From JADJPO01 sp963724535 (GTDB lineage: Bacteria > Actinomycetota > Actinomycetes > Actinomycetales > Kineosporiaceae): a stretch of 64,000 nucleotides of DNA. Positions 9,505-18,093 of the stretch are shown piece after piece (the first letter of the stretch is position 1; each line of letters opens with the position of its first letter). The position numbers were made by a program, and so were the translations under genes. A model generated the notes under the pieces. That model was given only the letters and a program-made list of their open reading frames with translations, had not been told where the DNA came from and did no database searches. The DNA is taken from the NCBI GenBank assembly GCA_963724535.1, contig CAVRVD010000017.1, forward strand, positions 484,500-548,499, given 5' to 3'.

Positions 9505-10170
9505 ATGCTTGCTCGCCTGCGGATCAGCCTGCCGGACCGACCTGGCTCGCTCGGTCGGATCACCACCACGCTCGGCACGGCCGGAGCTGACATCTCCTCG
9601 GTCGACGTCCTGCAGAGCGAGTCCGGCCGGGCACTGGACGACGTGTTCGTCGCCGTCCGGGACGCAGCCCAGCTGGAGGCGGTCACCGCCGCGGTCAACG
9701 CGCTGGTCGGGGTGAGCGTGCTCGCCGTCCAACGCTCGGTGCCGCCCACCACCGGGCACACCGACCTGGAGCTCGCCGCCCAGGTGCTCGACCGAGGCGT
9801 CGCGCCGGAGGTCGCCCTGCGCGTCCTGGTGGACGGCGCTCCCGGGGCCCTCGGGGCGGACTGGGCGGCGCTGGTCACCTATGACACCGCCGACTCCGCG
9901 ACGGTGATACTCACCTCGGCCCGTGCCCCCCGACCAGACACGATCACGCTGAGCAGCCCGTTGCGGTTGATGGCTGTCCGGGTCGCGAACACCCACGAGC
10001 ACCACAGCTATGCCGGTGCCGCCCTGGTCCCGATGGAGAACACCGGCGACGGCCGAGGCCTGGCGCTGCTGCTGGTCCGGGAGGAGGGACCGGACTTCCA
10101 CCGCAGCGAGCTGTGGCGCCTCGGTCAGCTCGGCCGGGTGCTCGGGCTGTCCGTGGGTGTCCCGGTCTGA
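9505..10170 (+). CDS. ACT-domain protein with a C-terminal GAF-like region
   Basis: A 221-residue cytoplasmic protein. Residues 1-75 form a clear ACT domain (MLARLRISLPDRPGSLGRITTTLGTAGADISSVDV), a fold that usually binds amino acids as allosteric ligands. Residues 85-221 hold a second alpha/beta domain (EVALRVLVDGAPGALGADWAALVTYD; YAGAALVPMENTGDGRGLALLLV) that looks like a divergent GAF domain; that part is my inference. No catalytic or DNA-binding motif is visible. It lies 77 bp after treY on the same strand and may share its transcript. It converges with ppk2, whose stop is 25 bp away. Function unknown; an amino-acid-responsive regulator is the likeliest reading. Confidence 0.8.
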   Translation: MLARLRISLPDRPGSLGRITTTLGTAGADISSVDVLQSESGRALDDVFVAVRDAAQLEAVTAAVNALVGVSVLAVQRSVPPTTGHTDLELAAQVLDRGVAPEVALRVLVDGAPGALGADWAALVTYDTADSATVILTSARAPRPDTITLSSPLRLMAVRVANTHEHHSYAGAALVPMENTGDGRGLALLLVREEGPDFHRSELWRLGQLGRVLGLSVGVPV

Positions 10171-10195
10171 TCGCGCCGTCGACACCGCCGCTCGC

Positions 10196-11056
10196 TCAGG
10201 TGGCGGCCAGCCGGACCTTCTCCTCCTCGACGTCGAAGTCGGCCTCGGGCCAGGTCGGCGCCATCTCGTGCAAGGTGTCGATGAGCAGCTGCTGCACGGC
10301 CCAGCGGGCGTACCACTTGCGGTCGGCCGGCACCACGTGCCAGGGCGCCACCTCGGTCGAGCACCGGGACAGCAGGTCTTGGTAGGCCTCCTGGTAGGCG
10401 TCCCAGTGGGCTCGCTGGTCGACGTCGCCCGGGTTGTACTTCCAGTGTTTGTCCGGGCGCTCCAGCCGCTCGGCGAGCCGAGCATGCTGCTCGTCCTGCG
10501 AGATGTGCAGCATCACCTTGACCACCTTGGTGCCACCGGCCACCAGGGAGGTCTCGAACCGGTTGATCGTGGCGTAGCGGCGTGACCAGGTCGCCTTCGG
10601 CACCAGGGACAGCACCCGGACGATGAGCACGTCCTCGTAGTGCGAGCGGTCGAAGACGCCGATCTGTCCCGGCCCGGGCAGGGCCCGACGGATCCGCCAG
10701 AGGAAGTCGTGCTTCTTCTCCTCCTCGGTCGGCGCCTTGAACGCGGTGATCTTGACTCCCTGCGGGTCGACGGCACCCACCACGTGGCGCATGACCCCGC
10801 CCTTGCCCGAGGTGTCCATGCCCTGGACGACGAGCAGCACAGACCGCTCGCCGCCGGCGCGCGACTCGGCCCACAGCCGCTCCTGCAGGTCCGACAGCCG
10901 GGACACGCCGTCGGCCAGCGCCAGCTTGCCGGCGGCCTTGTCCCCGTCGAACCCCGGCGTCGACTGCGGGTCCACATCGGTCAGGTCGAACGACTCCGCG
11001 ACCCGTAGCAGAGAGCTCAGCGATGCGGGCGTGACCTGCTTGGTTTTCTTCGCCAT
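10196..11056 (-). CDS. ppk2: PPK2-family polyphosphate kinase
   Basis: A 286-residue P-loop kinase that transfers phosphate between polyphosphate and a nucleotide. Walker A is GMDTSGKGG (79-87) and the Walker B/lid region is GVFDRSHYEDVLIVRV (133-148); AFKAPTEEEKKHDFLWR follows the family pattern before the lid. Length and single domain fit the PPK2 polyphosphate:nucleotide phosphotransferase group. Whether it uses AMP, ADP or GDP cannot be told from motifs alone. It is oriented against the trehalose genes, between the ACT gene and treZ, with only 66 bp separating its start from that of treZ, so the two share a divergent promoter region. Confidence 0.92.
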   Translation of the reverse strand: MAKKTKQVTPASLSSLLRVAESFDLTDVDPQSTPGFDGDKAAGKLALADGVSRLSDLQERLWAESRAGGERSVLLVVQGMDTSGKGGVMRHVVGAVDPQGVKITAFKAPTEEEKKHDFLWRIRRALPGPGQIGVFDRSHYEDVLIVRVLSLVPKATWSRRYATINRFETSLVAGGTKVVKVMLHISQDEQHARLAERLERPDKHWKYNPGDVDQRAHWDAYQEAYQDLLSRCSTEVAPWHVVPADRKWYARWAVQQLLIDTLHEMAPTWPEADFDVEEEKVRLAAT

Positions 11057-11122
11057 GGCCGCAGATCATGCCATCGGCGCGGCCGTGGTTGCGGCGCGAA
11101 CCGGTTCTGAAAGGGTGGGCCG

Positions 11123-12871
11123 ATGCACCGCTTCGCCGTCTGGGCACCCCTGGCCGACCGCGTCGACGTCCAGCTGTACGCCCCGAGCGGTGAGCCCACC
11201 ACGAGCCAGCCGATGAGCGCTCAGGCAGACGGCTGGTGGCGGGCCGAGGTGGCGCAGGCCGGTCCCGGTACCGACTACGCCTTCACCCTCGACGGTGGGC
11301 CGGCCCTGCCGGACCCGCGCAGCCGGTTCCAGCCGCACGGCGTGCACGGGCCGAGCCGATTGGTGGATCTGGCCGGCTACCGGTGGAGCGATGCCGACTG
11401 GGTCGGGATCGACGTGCGGGGCCGGCTGTTCTACGAGCTGCACATCGGCACGTTCACCCCGAGGGGCACCTTGGCCGCGGCCGAAGAACGGCTGGACCAC
11501 CTCCTCGAGCTGGGCGTCGACGTGGTCGAGCTGATGCCGTTGGCCGCCTTCGACGGCGTCCGTGGCTGGGGCTACGACGGGGTGCAGCCCTACGCCGTCC
11601 ACGCGCCGTACGGCGGGCCGGAGGCGTTCCAACACTTCGTCGACGCCTGCCACGCCCGGGGGCTGGCGGTCTGCCTGGACGTCGTCTACAACCACCTCGG
11701 TCCGTCCGGCAACTACATCACCCGGTTCGGTCCGTACTTCCACGACCGCCACCACACCCCGTGGGGCGAGGCGGTCAACCTGGACGGCGAGGGCAGTGCC
11801 GCGGTGCGCGCGTGGATCATCGAGAACGCGCTCGGCTGGTTCACCGACTTCCACGTCGACGCGCTGCGCATCGACGCCGTCCATGCCCTGGTCGACGACT
11901 CGGCGCCGCACCTGCTCGCCGAACTGTCTGACAACACCGCGGAGCTGTCCGCGCGGCTGGGAAGACCGCTGGCGCTGGTGGCCGAGAGCGATCTCAACGA
12001 CCCGGCGATGGTTGAGCCGACCGCGGACGGCGGGATGGGCCTGACCGCGCAGTGGAGCGACGACGTCCACCATGCCCTGCACTCATGGTGCACCGGTGAG
12101 ACCCAGGGCTACTACACCGATTTCGGCGACGAGCTCACCGTGGCCCGCACCCTGACCCGGGTCTTCCGACACGCCGGGGACTGGTCGGCCTTCCGAGGTA
12201 GCGACTGGGGGGCGCCGGTTGACCCCGAGCGGCACCGCGGCCACGCGTTCCTCGCCTACCTGCAGAACCACGACCAGGTCGGCAACCGGGCGGTCGGTGA
12301 CCGGATGTCCGAGACCACAGCGCCGGGCCGGGTCGCCGCCGGGGCGGCGCTGGTGCTCACCTCACCGTTCACCCCGATGCTGTTCATGGGCGAGGAGTGG
12401 GCCGCCTCGACCCGATGGCAGTTCTTCACCGACTTCGACGACGACCTCGGCGAGGCGGTACGCACCGGCCGGGCGGCCGAGTTCGCCGAGCACGGCTGGA
12501 GCGGTGAGCCGATGCCGGACCCGCAGGCCGCCGCCACCCGCGATGCCTCGGTGCTGCGCTGGGACGATCGCAGCCACGGTGAGCACGCGATGATGCTCGG
12601 CTTCTACCGCGACCTGATCACTCTGCGCCGGGCGGAGCCGGACCTGCGCGACGACGACCTCACCGCGGTCAGTGTGACCGTCGGCCACGACTGGCTGGTG
12701 CTGCACCGCGGCGGCCTGGACGTGCTGGTGAACCTCAGCGCCCACGCCGCGGTGCTGCCCACCACCTCGACCGCCGAGGTGCTGTTGGCCTGGCCCGGGG
12801 CCGAGGCGCCGGAGCCGGGCGAGAACGGGCTCCGGCTCGCCCCGGATTCGGTCTGCGTCGTCCGGCGTTGA
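11123..12871 (+). CDS. treZ: Malto-oligosyltrehalose trehalohydrolase
   Basis: A 582-residue GH13 enzyme that cleaves trehalose from maltooligosyl trehalose, the last step of the TreXYZ route. An N-terminal domain (MHRFAVWAPLADRVDVQLYAPSGE) precedes a barrel containing VVELMPLAAFDGVRGWGYDGV, CLDVVYNHLGPSGNYI, FHVDALRIDAVHAL with the nucleophile, LVAESDLNDP with the acid residue, and FLAYLQNHDQVGNRA. SPFTPMLFMGEEWA is also typical of TreZ. ATG 11123 is the natural start. It lies 1.7 kb downstream of treY, separated by two unrelated genes, but in the same orientation. Confidence 0.95.
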   Translation: MHRFAVWAPLADRVDVQLYAPSGEPTTSQPMSAQADGWWRAEVAQAGPGTDYAFTLDGGPALPDPRSRFQPHGVHGPSRLVDLAGYRWSDADWVGIDVRGRLFYELHIGTFTPRGTLAAAEERLDHLLELGVDVVELMPLAAFDGVRGWGYDGVQPYAVHAPYGGPEAFQHFVDACHARGLAVCLDVVYNHLGPSGNYITRFGPYFHDRHHTPWGEAVNLDGEGSAAVRAWIIENALGWFTDFHVDALRIDAVHALVDDSAPHLLAELSDNTAELSARLGRPLALVAESDLNDPAMVEPTADGGMGLTAQWSDDVHHALHSWCTGETQGYYTDFGDELTVARTLTRVFRHAGDWSAFRGSDWGAPVDPERHRGHAFLAYLQNHDQVGNRAVGDRMSETTAPGRVAAGAALVLTSPFTPMLFMGEEWAASTRWQFFTDFDDDLGEAVRTGRAAEFAEHGWSGEPMPDPQAAATRDASVLRWDDRSHGEHAMMLGFYRDLITLRRAEPDLRDDDLTAVSVTVGHDWLVLHRGGLDVLVNLSAHAAVLPTTSTAEVLLAWPGAEAPEPGENGLRLAPDSVCVVRR

Positions 12872-12913
12872 GCACGTATCGCCGGTGTCGGCGGTGCCTG
12901 GCAGGATCGGAGC

Positions 12914-13810
12914 ATGACCCTTCCCCTGGACGACGCGCCGAAGCTCTCCGAGTACGCCCACCCGGAGCGGTTGGTCACCACCGACTGGCTGGCCAAGCAC
13001 CTGGGCACTCCCGGCCTGGTGGTCGCGGAGAGCGACGAGGACGTGCTGCTCTACGACACCGGGCACATCCCCGGCGCGGTCAAGATCGACTGGCACACCG
13101 ATCTCAACGACCGGGTGCAGCGCGACTACCTGGACGGTGAGCAGTTCGCCGACCTGATGCGCCGCAAGGGGATCAGCCGCGAGACGACCGTGGTGATCTA
13201 CGGCGACAAGAGCAACTGGTGGGCCGCCTACGCGCTGTGGGTGTTCAGCCTGTTCGGCCACGACGACGTGCGCCTGCTGGACGGCGGCCGGGCGCTGTGG
13301 CAGGCGCAGGGGCGGCCGATGACCACCGAGACACCCGATCCGGCGCCCGGGGACTACAAGGCGGTCCAGCGGGACGACACGTCGCTGCGCGCCTTCCGCG
13401 ACGACGTGCTGGCCCGCCTGGCCGGCACCGGTTCGACCGGGCCGATGATCGACGTCCGCTCCCCGCAGGAGTACACCGGCGAACGCACCCACATGCCCGA
13501 GTACCCGCAGGAGGGCACCTTGCGCGGCGGGCACATCCCGGGCGCGGCGTCGGTGCCGTGGGCCCGGGCCGCGGCCGAGGACGGCACCTTCAAGACCCGC
13601 GCCGAGCTCGAGGCCATCTACCTCGACGAGCAGGGGCTACGACCGGAGAACGACGTGATCGCCTACTGCCGGATCGGCGAACGCTCCAGCCACACCTGGT
13701 TCGTGCTGCACCACCTGCTCGGCTTTCCGACAGTGCGCAACTACGACGGGTCCTGGACCGAGTGGGGCAACGCGGTACGGGCACCGATCCGCGTCGGCGA
13801 GGCACCATGA
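12914..13810 (+). CDS. Thiosulfate/3-mercaptopyruvate-type sulfurtransferase (double rhodanese)
   Basis: A 298-residue two-domain rhodanese. The N-terminal inactive domain (VVAESDEDVLLYDTGHIPGAVKIDW) lacks a catalytic Cys. The C-terminal domain has the active-site loop CRIGERS starting at Cys252, as in actinobacterial CysA-type thiosulfate sulfurtransferases. It forms a persulfide and passes sulfane sulfur to an acceptor. ATG 12914 fits the family start. Its last four bases overlap the start of sufE (ATGA), so a relay from rhodanese to SufE is likely. The preferred donor, thiosulfate or mercaptopyruvate, is not resolved. Confidence 0.93.
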   Translation: MTLPLDDAPKLSEYAHPERLVTTDWLAKHLGTPGLVVAESDEDVLLYDTGHIPGAVKIDWHTDLNDRVQRDYLDGEQFADLMRRKGISRETTVVIYGDKSNWWAAYALWVFSLFGHDDVRLLDGGRALWQAQGRPMTTETPDPAPGDYKAVQRDDTSLRAFRDDVLARLAGTGSTGPMIDVRSPQEYTGERTHMPEYPQEGTLRGGHIPGAASVPWARAAAEDGTFKTRAELEAIYLDEQGLRPENDVIAYCRIGERSSHTWFVLHHLLGFPTVRNYDGSWTEWGNAVRAPIRVGEAP

Positions 13811-14274
13811 CCGACGCCGCCACCGCCACCCACGATCCGCCGTCCGACCTGCCGGCGCAGCTGGCCGCGGTGGTCGAGGACTTCCAGGCGGTCTCCGAGC
13901 GGGACCGGCTGCAGCTGCTGCTCGACTTCAGCCGCGACCTGCCCACCCTGCCCGAGCGCCTGCTCGGCCAGCGCGAGCAGATGGAGCCGGTCGAGGAGTG
14001 TCAGTCCCCGCTGTTCCTGCTGGTCGAGGTCGACGACGCCGACGTCGTCCACCTGTTCTTCGACGCCCCGGCCGAGGCACCGACCACTCGTGGCTTCGCC
14101 TCAGTGCTGCGCGAGGGCCTCGACGGGCTGCCCGCCGCAGAGCTGCTCGCCGTCCCCGACGACGTGCCGCACCGGCTCGGGATCACCACGGCGGTCAGCC
14201 CGCTGCGGCTGAACGGGATGGCCGGCATGCTGCGTCGGATCAAGCGCCAGGTGGCTGAGAAGTCCGGTGGCTGA
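13807..14274 (+). CDS. sufE: SufE-family sulfur acceptor protein
   Basis: A 155-residue SufE-like protein that accepts persulfide sulfur on a conserved cysteine and hands it to Fe-S cluster or other sulfur-using pathways. The acceptor is Cys65 in the EECQSPLFL motif, the usual SufE site. The C-terminal helices (LLAVPDDVPHRLGITTAVSPLRLNGMAGMLRRIK) are also characteristic. The start overlaps the rhodanese stop by four bases, tying the two genes in expression. No cysteine desulfurase is adjacent, so the rhodanese may be the physical donor; that is inference. Confidence 0.92.
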   Translation: MTDAATATHDPPSDLPAQLAAVVEDFQAVSERDRLQLLLDFSRDLPTLPERLLGQREQMEPVEECQSPLFLLVEVDDADVVHLFFDAPAEAPTTRGFASVLREGLDGLPAAELLAVPDDVPHRLGITTAVSPLRLNGMAGMLRRIKRQVAEKSGG

Positions 14275-14280
14275 ACCCCT

Positions 14281-15087
14281 GTGGGGTCCACGGTGAGCAC
14301 GCTGCGGATGCTGCTGCCCGGGCCGGCAGAGATCGGCGAGGTGGTCGACGGCGCGACCTCGACAGCCGGCGACGTCATCCAGGCCCTCGCCGACCTGTAC
14401 ACCTACCCCGACCCGGTGCCCAGGGCGGGCTGGGTGCGCGCCAGCATGGTCTCCACCCTGGACGGGTCGGCGACCGGGCCGGACAGCAGGTCCGGCAGCA
14501 TCGGCGGTCGCGCCGACCGGGCGGTGCTGTCCGCGCTGCGCGGACTGGCCGACGTCGTCCTGGCCGGAGCCGGGACCGCCCGAGCGGAGGGCTATCAGGT
14601 CCCGAAGGCCAAGCCCGACTTCGCCCAGCGGCGGGCCCGGGCCGGTCAGCGGCCCGCGGTCCAGCTGGCCCTGGTCACCCGCAGCGGCGAGGTGCCGCAG
14701 GCGGCGCTGGCACCGGACAGCGGCTACGTCGTCACCTGCGCCACCGGCCCGGTGGCCGACCTGCGCAACCGGTTCGGCAGCGAGCGGGTCCTGGAAGCCG
14801 GTGCGGAGGACGTCGAGGTACCGCTCGCTGTTGCCGCCCTGGCCGAGCGGGGATTGCCGCGGGTGCTGCTCGAGGGCGGCCCGAGCCTGCTCGGTCGGGC
14901 CCTGGCGGCCGAGTGCGTCGACGAGATCTGTCTGACCCTCTCGTCGGTGCTGGTCGCCGGGGACGGCCCACGGATCGCGGTCGGTCCGCAGGTCCGGTGC
15001 GAGCTGGCTCTGGCCCACCTGCTGCACTCCGGCGACGCGCTGCTGGGCCGCTGGCTGGTGCGCCGGCATCGGTCTCGGCCGGGCTGA
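14281..15087 (+). CDS. Pyrimidine reductase family protein (RibD C-terminal/DHFR-like fold)
   Basis: A 268-residue protein of the RibD C-terminal domain family, NADPH-dependent reductases with a dihydrofolate-reductase fold. Family marks are RASMVSTLDGSATGPDSRSG, DVVLAGAGTARAEGY and RVLLEGGPSLLGRAL. The deaminase domain of full RibD is absent, so it is either a stand-alone reductase or an enzyme acting on another pyrimidine or pterin. The start may be GTG 14281, six bases after sufE, or GTG 14293, which has GGGG upstream. It probably belongs to the rhodanese-sufE transcript by spacing. Confidence 0.87.
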   Translation: MGSTVSTLRMLLPGPAEIGEVVDGATSTAGDVIQALADLYTYPDPVPRAGWVRASMVSTLDGSATGPDSRSGSIGGRADRAVLSALRGLADVVLAGAGTARAEGYQVPKAKPDFAQRRARAGQRPAVQLALVTRSGEVPQAALAPDSGYVVTCATGPVADLRNRFGSERVLEAGAEDVEVPLAVAALAERGLPRVLLEGGPSLLGRALAAECVDEICLTLSSVLVAGDGPRIAVGPQVRCELALAHLLHSGDALLGRWLVRRHRSRPG

Positions 15088-15117
15088 GCCCCACCGCCGG
15101 TCAGGCGATCAGGCACC

Positions 15118-16320
15118 TCACAGGTCGAGCAGGAAGCGGGCAACGGCCATCTCCCACGCCTCGGAGTCGACGTTCCACTCCTTGGTGTGCAGGGCGCCGC
15201 GACTGGAGACCAGCGTGACCAGGTCGGGCCGGGCGGCGGCCAGTCGCCGGGACGGGGTGGACGGGACGAACTCGTCGTCGTCGCTGTGGATCAGCAGGAT
15301 CGGCACGGCCAGCTCATCCGCCCGGGACACCCAGTCCATCCGGTGCAGCGCCAACGGGCTGTCCAGGGACATCAGGCGCCGGCCGTACTCATGACCGAGC
15401 AGCGCCTGGGCCAGCCGGCCGACGACCGCCGGTACCCGGTTCACCCTGGTGTGGTGGTCCAGAACGTGGCGCCAGTCGATCACCGGGGCGTCGAGCACCA
15501 GGGCCCGGACCCGGTCGGCGGTCCAGGATCGGTCGACGGTCTGTAGGCAGATCGCCCCACCCATCGACCAGCCGAACAGGACCACGTCCCGCGCCCCGGC
15601 CGCCAGCGCGTGCAGCACCGCCGCCTCGACGTCGACCCACTCCGACTCGCCCAGGTGGTAGCGACGCGCGGTCGAGGCCTGCGGCGGCACGGCGTCGGCG
15701 TCGTTGCGGTAGCTGATCACCAGGGCGGGGATGCCGAGCCGATGCAGCACCGGTAGGGCGCGCAGCCCCTCCTCACGGGTGACGCCGCGGCCGTGCACGA
15801 GCACCGCCCAGCGCGAAGATCCCGACCCGGCCGGCACGTACCAGGCCGGCATCGTCCCGGCCTCGGTGATGATCTCGACACTCTCGTAGGCCAGACCCAG
15901 CGCCGAGGCCGGGTCACCGGCGTAGCAGAACTGGTTCCAGCGTGCCGGCCCCTGCCGCAGCCGCCCACGGTCGACCCCGAGCAGCCGACGGGTGACGGTG
16001 CCGGCCTGCTGGTCATGGTCGACCACCTCGCCGAGCCGGGCGTGACCGGCGCCGCCGTCCAGCCACAGGCCGTACCGGCCGTGGGCCGTGGTGTTCGGGT
16101 CCGCCCGCAGGGTCACCGTTCCGGCGCCGACCCCGATCACCTCGACGTCGTCGGGTGTCTGCGACTCGGGTGAGACGATCCGACGGGCCAGCACGGCGGC
16201 CGCCGTGACGGCGACAGCGGCGCCGGCCAGCGCCATACCTGAGGCGACGAGGGAGGCCCGCAGCAGGGATCGACCAGGACGTGGTGGGGGAAGCCTCACA
16301 GGTGAGATTGTGCCGCTCAC
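15118..16320 (-). CDS. Membrane-anchored alpha/beta hydrolase
   Basis: About 400 residues. An N-terminal basic region and one hydrophobic helix (SLVASGMALAGAAVAVTAAAVLA) would anchor the protein. The C-terminal half is an alpha/beta hydrolase with oxyanion-region AVLVHGRG, nucleophile elbow GWSMGG, acid residue in LLIHSDDDEFVPS and the catalytic His in GALHTKEW. The substrate is unknown; an esterase or peptidase-like role is possible. I take GTG 16320, which overlaps the upstream stop by four bases (GTGA); GTG 16299 would shorten it by seven residues. It is co-transcribed with the small membrane protein upstream. Confidence 0.85.
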   Translation of the reverse strand: MSGTISPVRLPPPRPGRSLLRASLVASGMALAGAAVAVTAAAVLARRIVSPESQTPDDVEVIGVGAGTVTLRADPNTTAHGRYGLWLDGGAGHARLGEVVDHDQQAGTVTRRLLGVDRGRLRQGPARWNQFCYAGDPASALGLAYESVEIITEAGTMPAWYVPAGSGSSRWAVLVHGRGVTREEGLRALPVLHRLGIPALVISYRNDADAVPPQASTARRYHLGESEWVDVEAAVLHALAAGARDVVLFGWSMGGAICLQTVDRSWTADRVRALVLDAPVIDWRHVLDHHTRVNRVPAVVGRLAQALLGHEYGRRLMSLDSPLALHRMDWVSRADELAVPILLIHSDDDEFVPSTPSRRLAAARPDLVTLVSSRGALHTKEWNVDSEAWEMAVARFLLDL

Positions 16321-16820
16321 CCGGCTTGGCGCAGCATCTGCCACGCCTCGGCGAACAGCAGGAACGAGGCGAGCAGGGACATCACCAGCAGCGACTTCGG
16401 CGCGCCCGGATTGGCCAGGGAGGCCAGTCCCAGCCACACAGCCAGGGCCATCACGATGTAGCTGGTCTGCGGCTTCTCCCGGACCCCGACCGTGGCGTCC
16501 TCGCTGGTCACCTTGACCTGCACCGGGGCGTCGCGGTGGCGGGCCTTGCCCGGGGTCTCCAGCTCGTGCGGCGACCAGGAGACCACCTCCGACGCCGTGG
16601 CGTCCACCTCGATGTCCTGGTGGCGCGGCTCGGCGATGATCCCGGTGGACCGTTGCTGTTGGACGCCGAGGATTCCCTGGGCCACCAGGATCAGCGCGGC
16701 CAGCAGCGCTGGGACGCGTAGCCACGCCGACGTGTCGGTCGCCGCCTGGTTCACCAGCCCGAGGTAGCCACCGAACGCCATGACGACGATCGGTTCGATC
16801 AGACCCGCAACGCGGTTCAC
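16317..16820 (-). CDS. Small multi-pass membrane protein of unknown function
   Basis: A 167-residue protein I do not recognise. It has about four hydrophobic segments: two near the N-terminus (LIEPIVVMAFGGYLGLV and WLRVPALLAALILVAQGIL) and two near the C-terminus (SYIVMALAVWLGLASLA and PKSLLVMSLLASFLLFAE). A polar loop of about 60 residues rich in acidic and His residues separates them. GTG 16820 is preceded by a strong GGGAGG site. The frame continues upstream, but that part is Arg/Pro-rich and implausible. It overlaps the hydrolase start by four bases and probably forms a two-gene operon with it. Confidence 0.8.
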   Translation of the reverse strand: MNRVAGLIEPIVVMAFGGYLGLVNQAATDTSAWLRVPALLAALILVAQGILGVQQQRSTGIIAEPRHQDIEVDATASEVVSWSPHELETPGKARHRDAPVQVKVTSEDATVGVREKPQTSYIVMALAVWLGLASLANPGAPKSLLVMSLLASFLLFAEAWQMLRQAG

Positions 16821-16876
16821 CGTCGCCTCCCTGGTCGGGCCATCCTGGGACGGCACCGTCGACACCGACTGCCCCC

Positions 16877-16960
16877 GGCGCCTGGTGTACCAGGGCGCCG
16901 CCCGCCGGCTGCCCCGGCGTCCGGGAGCGTGTCGCGCCGCCCCGGGACGGGAACGTCCCG
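16877..16960. other. Two inverted repeats in the 363-bp gap between chdC and the membrane-protein operon
   Basis: The gap 16821-17183 has no credible gene. It holds GGCGCCTGGT (16877-16886) opposed to a near-complementary arm ending at 16899, with one bulged base. It also holds an exact 7-bp hairpin, CGGGACG (16943-16949) and CGTCCCG (16954-16960), with a GGAA loop when read on the plus strand. Because the operon starts at 16820 on the minus strand, these could fold in its 5' leader. Function unknown. Confidence 0.4.
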
Positions 16961-17153
16961 CGACGGCCGGCACAGGTTCCGGCCCCATCTGTGTGAACCC
17001 CGTACTGGACGAGGCCGGCTCTTGCCTCATCGCCTTCCGTGTCTCGGCGCGCGGCCGTGGCGGATGCTCACGACCAAACGGTAACTGACGGTACGGGGAC
17101 AGTCCTGGGCATGACGCGGCCAATCCGGCAGATGCCTCAGACGGCCGCTCACG

Positions 17154-17174
17154 CCCCGGCCTGTCCGGCCGGGG
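17154..17174 (-). terminator. GC hairpin downstream of chdC
   Basis: CCCCGGCC (17154-17161) and GGCCGGGG (17167-17174) are exact complements around a five-base loop. They lie 10 bp past the chdC stop on the reverse strand. No T tract follows. Likely terminator for chdC. Confidence 0.55.
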
Positions 17175-17183
17175 TTGAGCCGG

Positions 17184-17948
17184 TCAGGCCAGGGCCGCCA
17201 CCAGCTCGCGCAACGCGCATCGTGGCCCGGTGTAGAAGGGGACCTCTTCGCGGACGTGACGGCGCGCCTCGACCGCACGCAGGTCTCGCATCAGGTCGAC
17301 CATCCGGTGCAGCTCGTCGGCCTCGAAGGCAAGCAGCCACTCGTAGTCGCCGAGCGCGAACGAAGCGACCGTGTTGGCCCGCACGTCCGGGTAGGTGCGT
17401 GCGGCCAGACCATGCTCGACGAGCATCGCGCGGCGCTCCTCCTCCTCGAGCAGGTACCAGTCGTAGGAGCGCACGAACGGATAGAGGCACAGGTAGCCGC
17501 GGGGCTCCTCCCCGGCCATGAAGGCCGGCACGTGGCCCTTGTTGAACTCGGCGGGACGGTGCAGCCCGACCACCGACCAGACCGGCCGCAGCCGCCGGCC
17601 GAGGGCGGTGCGGCGCAGGCCCTGGTAGGCCTGCTGGACGGTCTCGACGTCGGGGGCATGCCACCAGACCATCAGGTCGGCGTCGGCGCGCAGCCCGGCC
17701 ACGTCGTACCAGCCGCGCACCTGCAGGCCCTTGGCCTCCAGCGAGGCGAGCAGGTCCTCGACCTCGCTCACCTGACGGTCCCGGTCGCCCTCACCCAGTG
17801 GGTCGGCGGCGAAGACTGACCACATCGTGTAGCGGATCGTCTCGTTGATCTGCCGGGGGCTGGGCCGGGTGCGGCCGGCGGTCGCGGAGGTGGCGTCGAC
17901 GGGGGACGGGTCGGGGCTGGTGGGCTCCGGGTCGGCAGGGGGACTCAT
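17184..17948 (-). CDS. chdC: Coproheme decarboxylase (hydrogen-peroxide-dependent heme synthase, HemQ)
   Basis: A 254-residue chlorite-dismutase-fold protein that turns iron-coproporphyrin III into heme b with peroxide, the last step of the actinobacterial heme route. Family stretches are RYTMWSVFAADPLG, GWYDVAGLRADADLMVWWHAPDVETVQ, AEFNKGHVPAFMAGEEPRGYLCLYPFVRSYDWYLL and MLVEHGLAARTYPDV. The Tyr in the YPFVRSYDWYLL segment corresponds to the essential substrate-radical region. The start is ATG 17948; the first 35 residues are a Pro/Ser-rich tail. Partners hemE and hemH lie elsewhere in the window on the same strand. Confidence 0.95.
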   Translation of the reverse strand: MSPPADPEPTSPDPSPVDATSATAGRTRPSPRQINETIRYTMWSVFAADPLGEGDRDRQVSEVEDLLASLEAKGLQVRGWYDVAGLRADADLMVWWHAPDVETVQQAYQGLRRTALGRRLRPVWSVVGLHRPAEFNKGHVPAFMAGEEPRGYLCLYPFVRSYDWYLLEEEERRAMLVEHGLAARTYPDVRANTVASFALGDYEWLLAFEADELHRMVDLMRDLRAVEARRHVREEVPFYTGPRCALRELVAALA

Positions 17949-18093
17949 GACCGCATTCTCACCCGTGACCGCCGCGCGATCGAATCGTGATCTCCGCGCT
18001 GGAACCTTGAGGCGCCGCCGCGCATCCCACGGCCGACACGACGTGCCCACCCCGGCCCGATGCACGACGCCCGACCCCGACCCGGAGGCCCCC

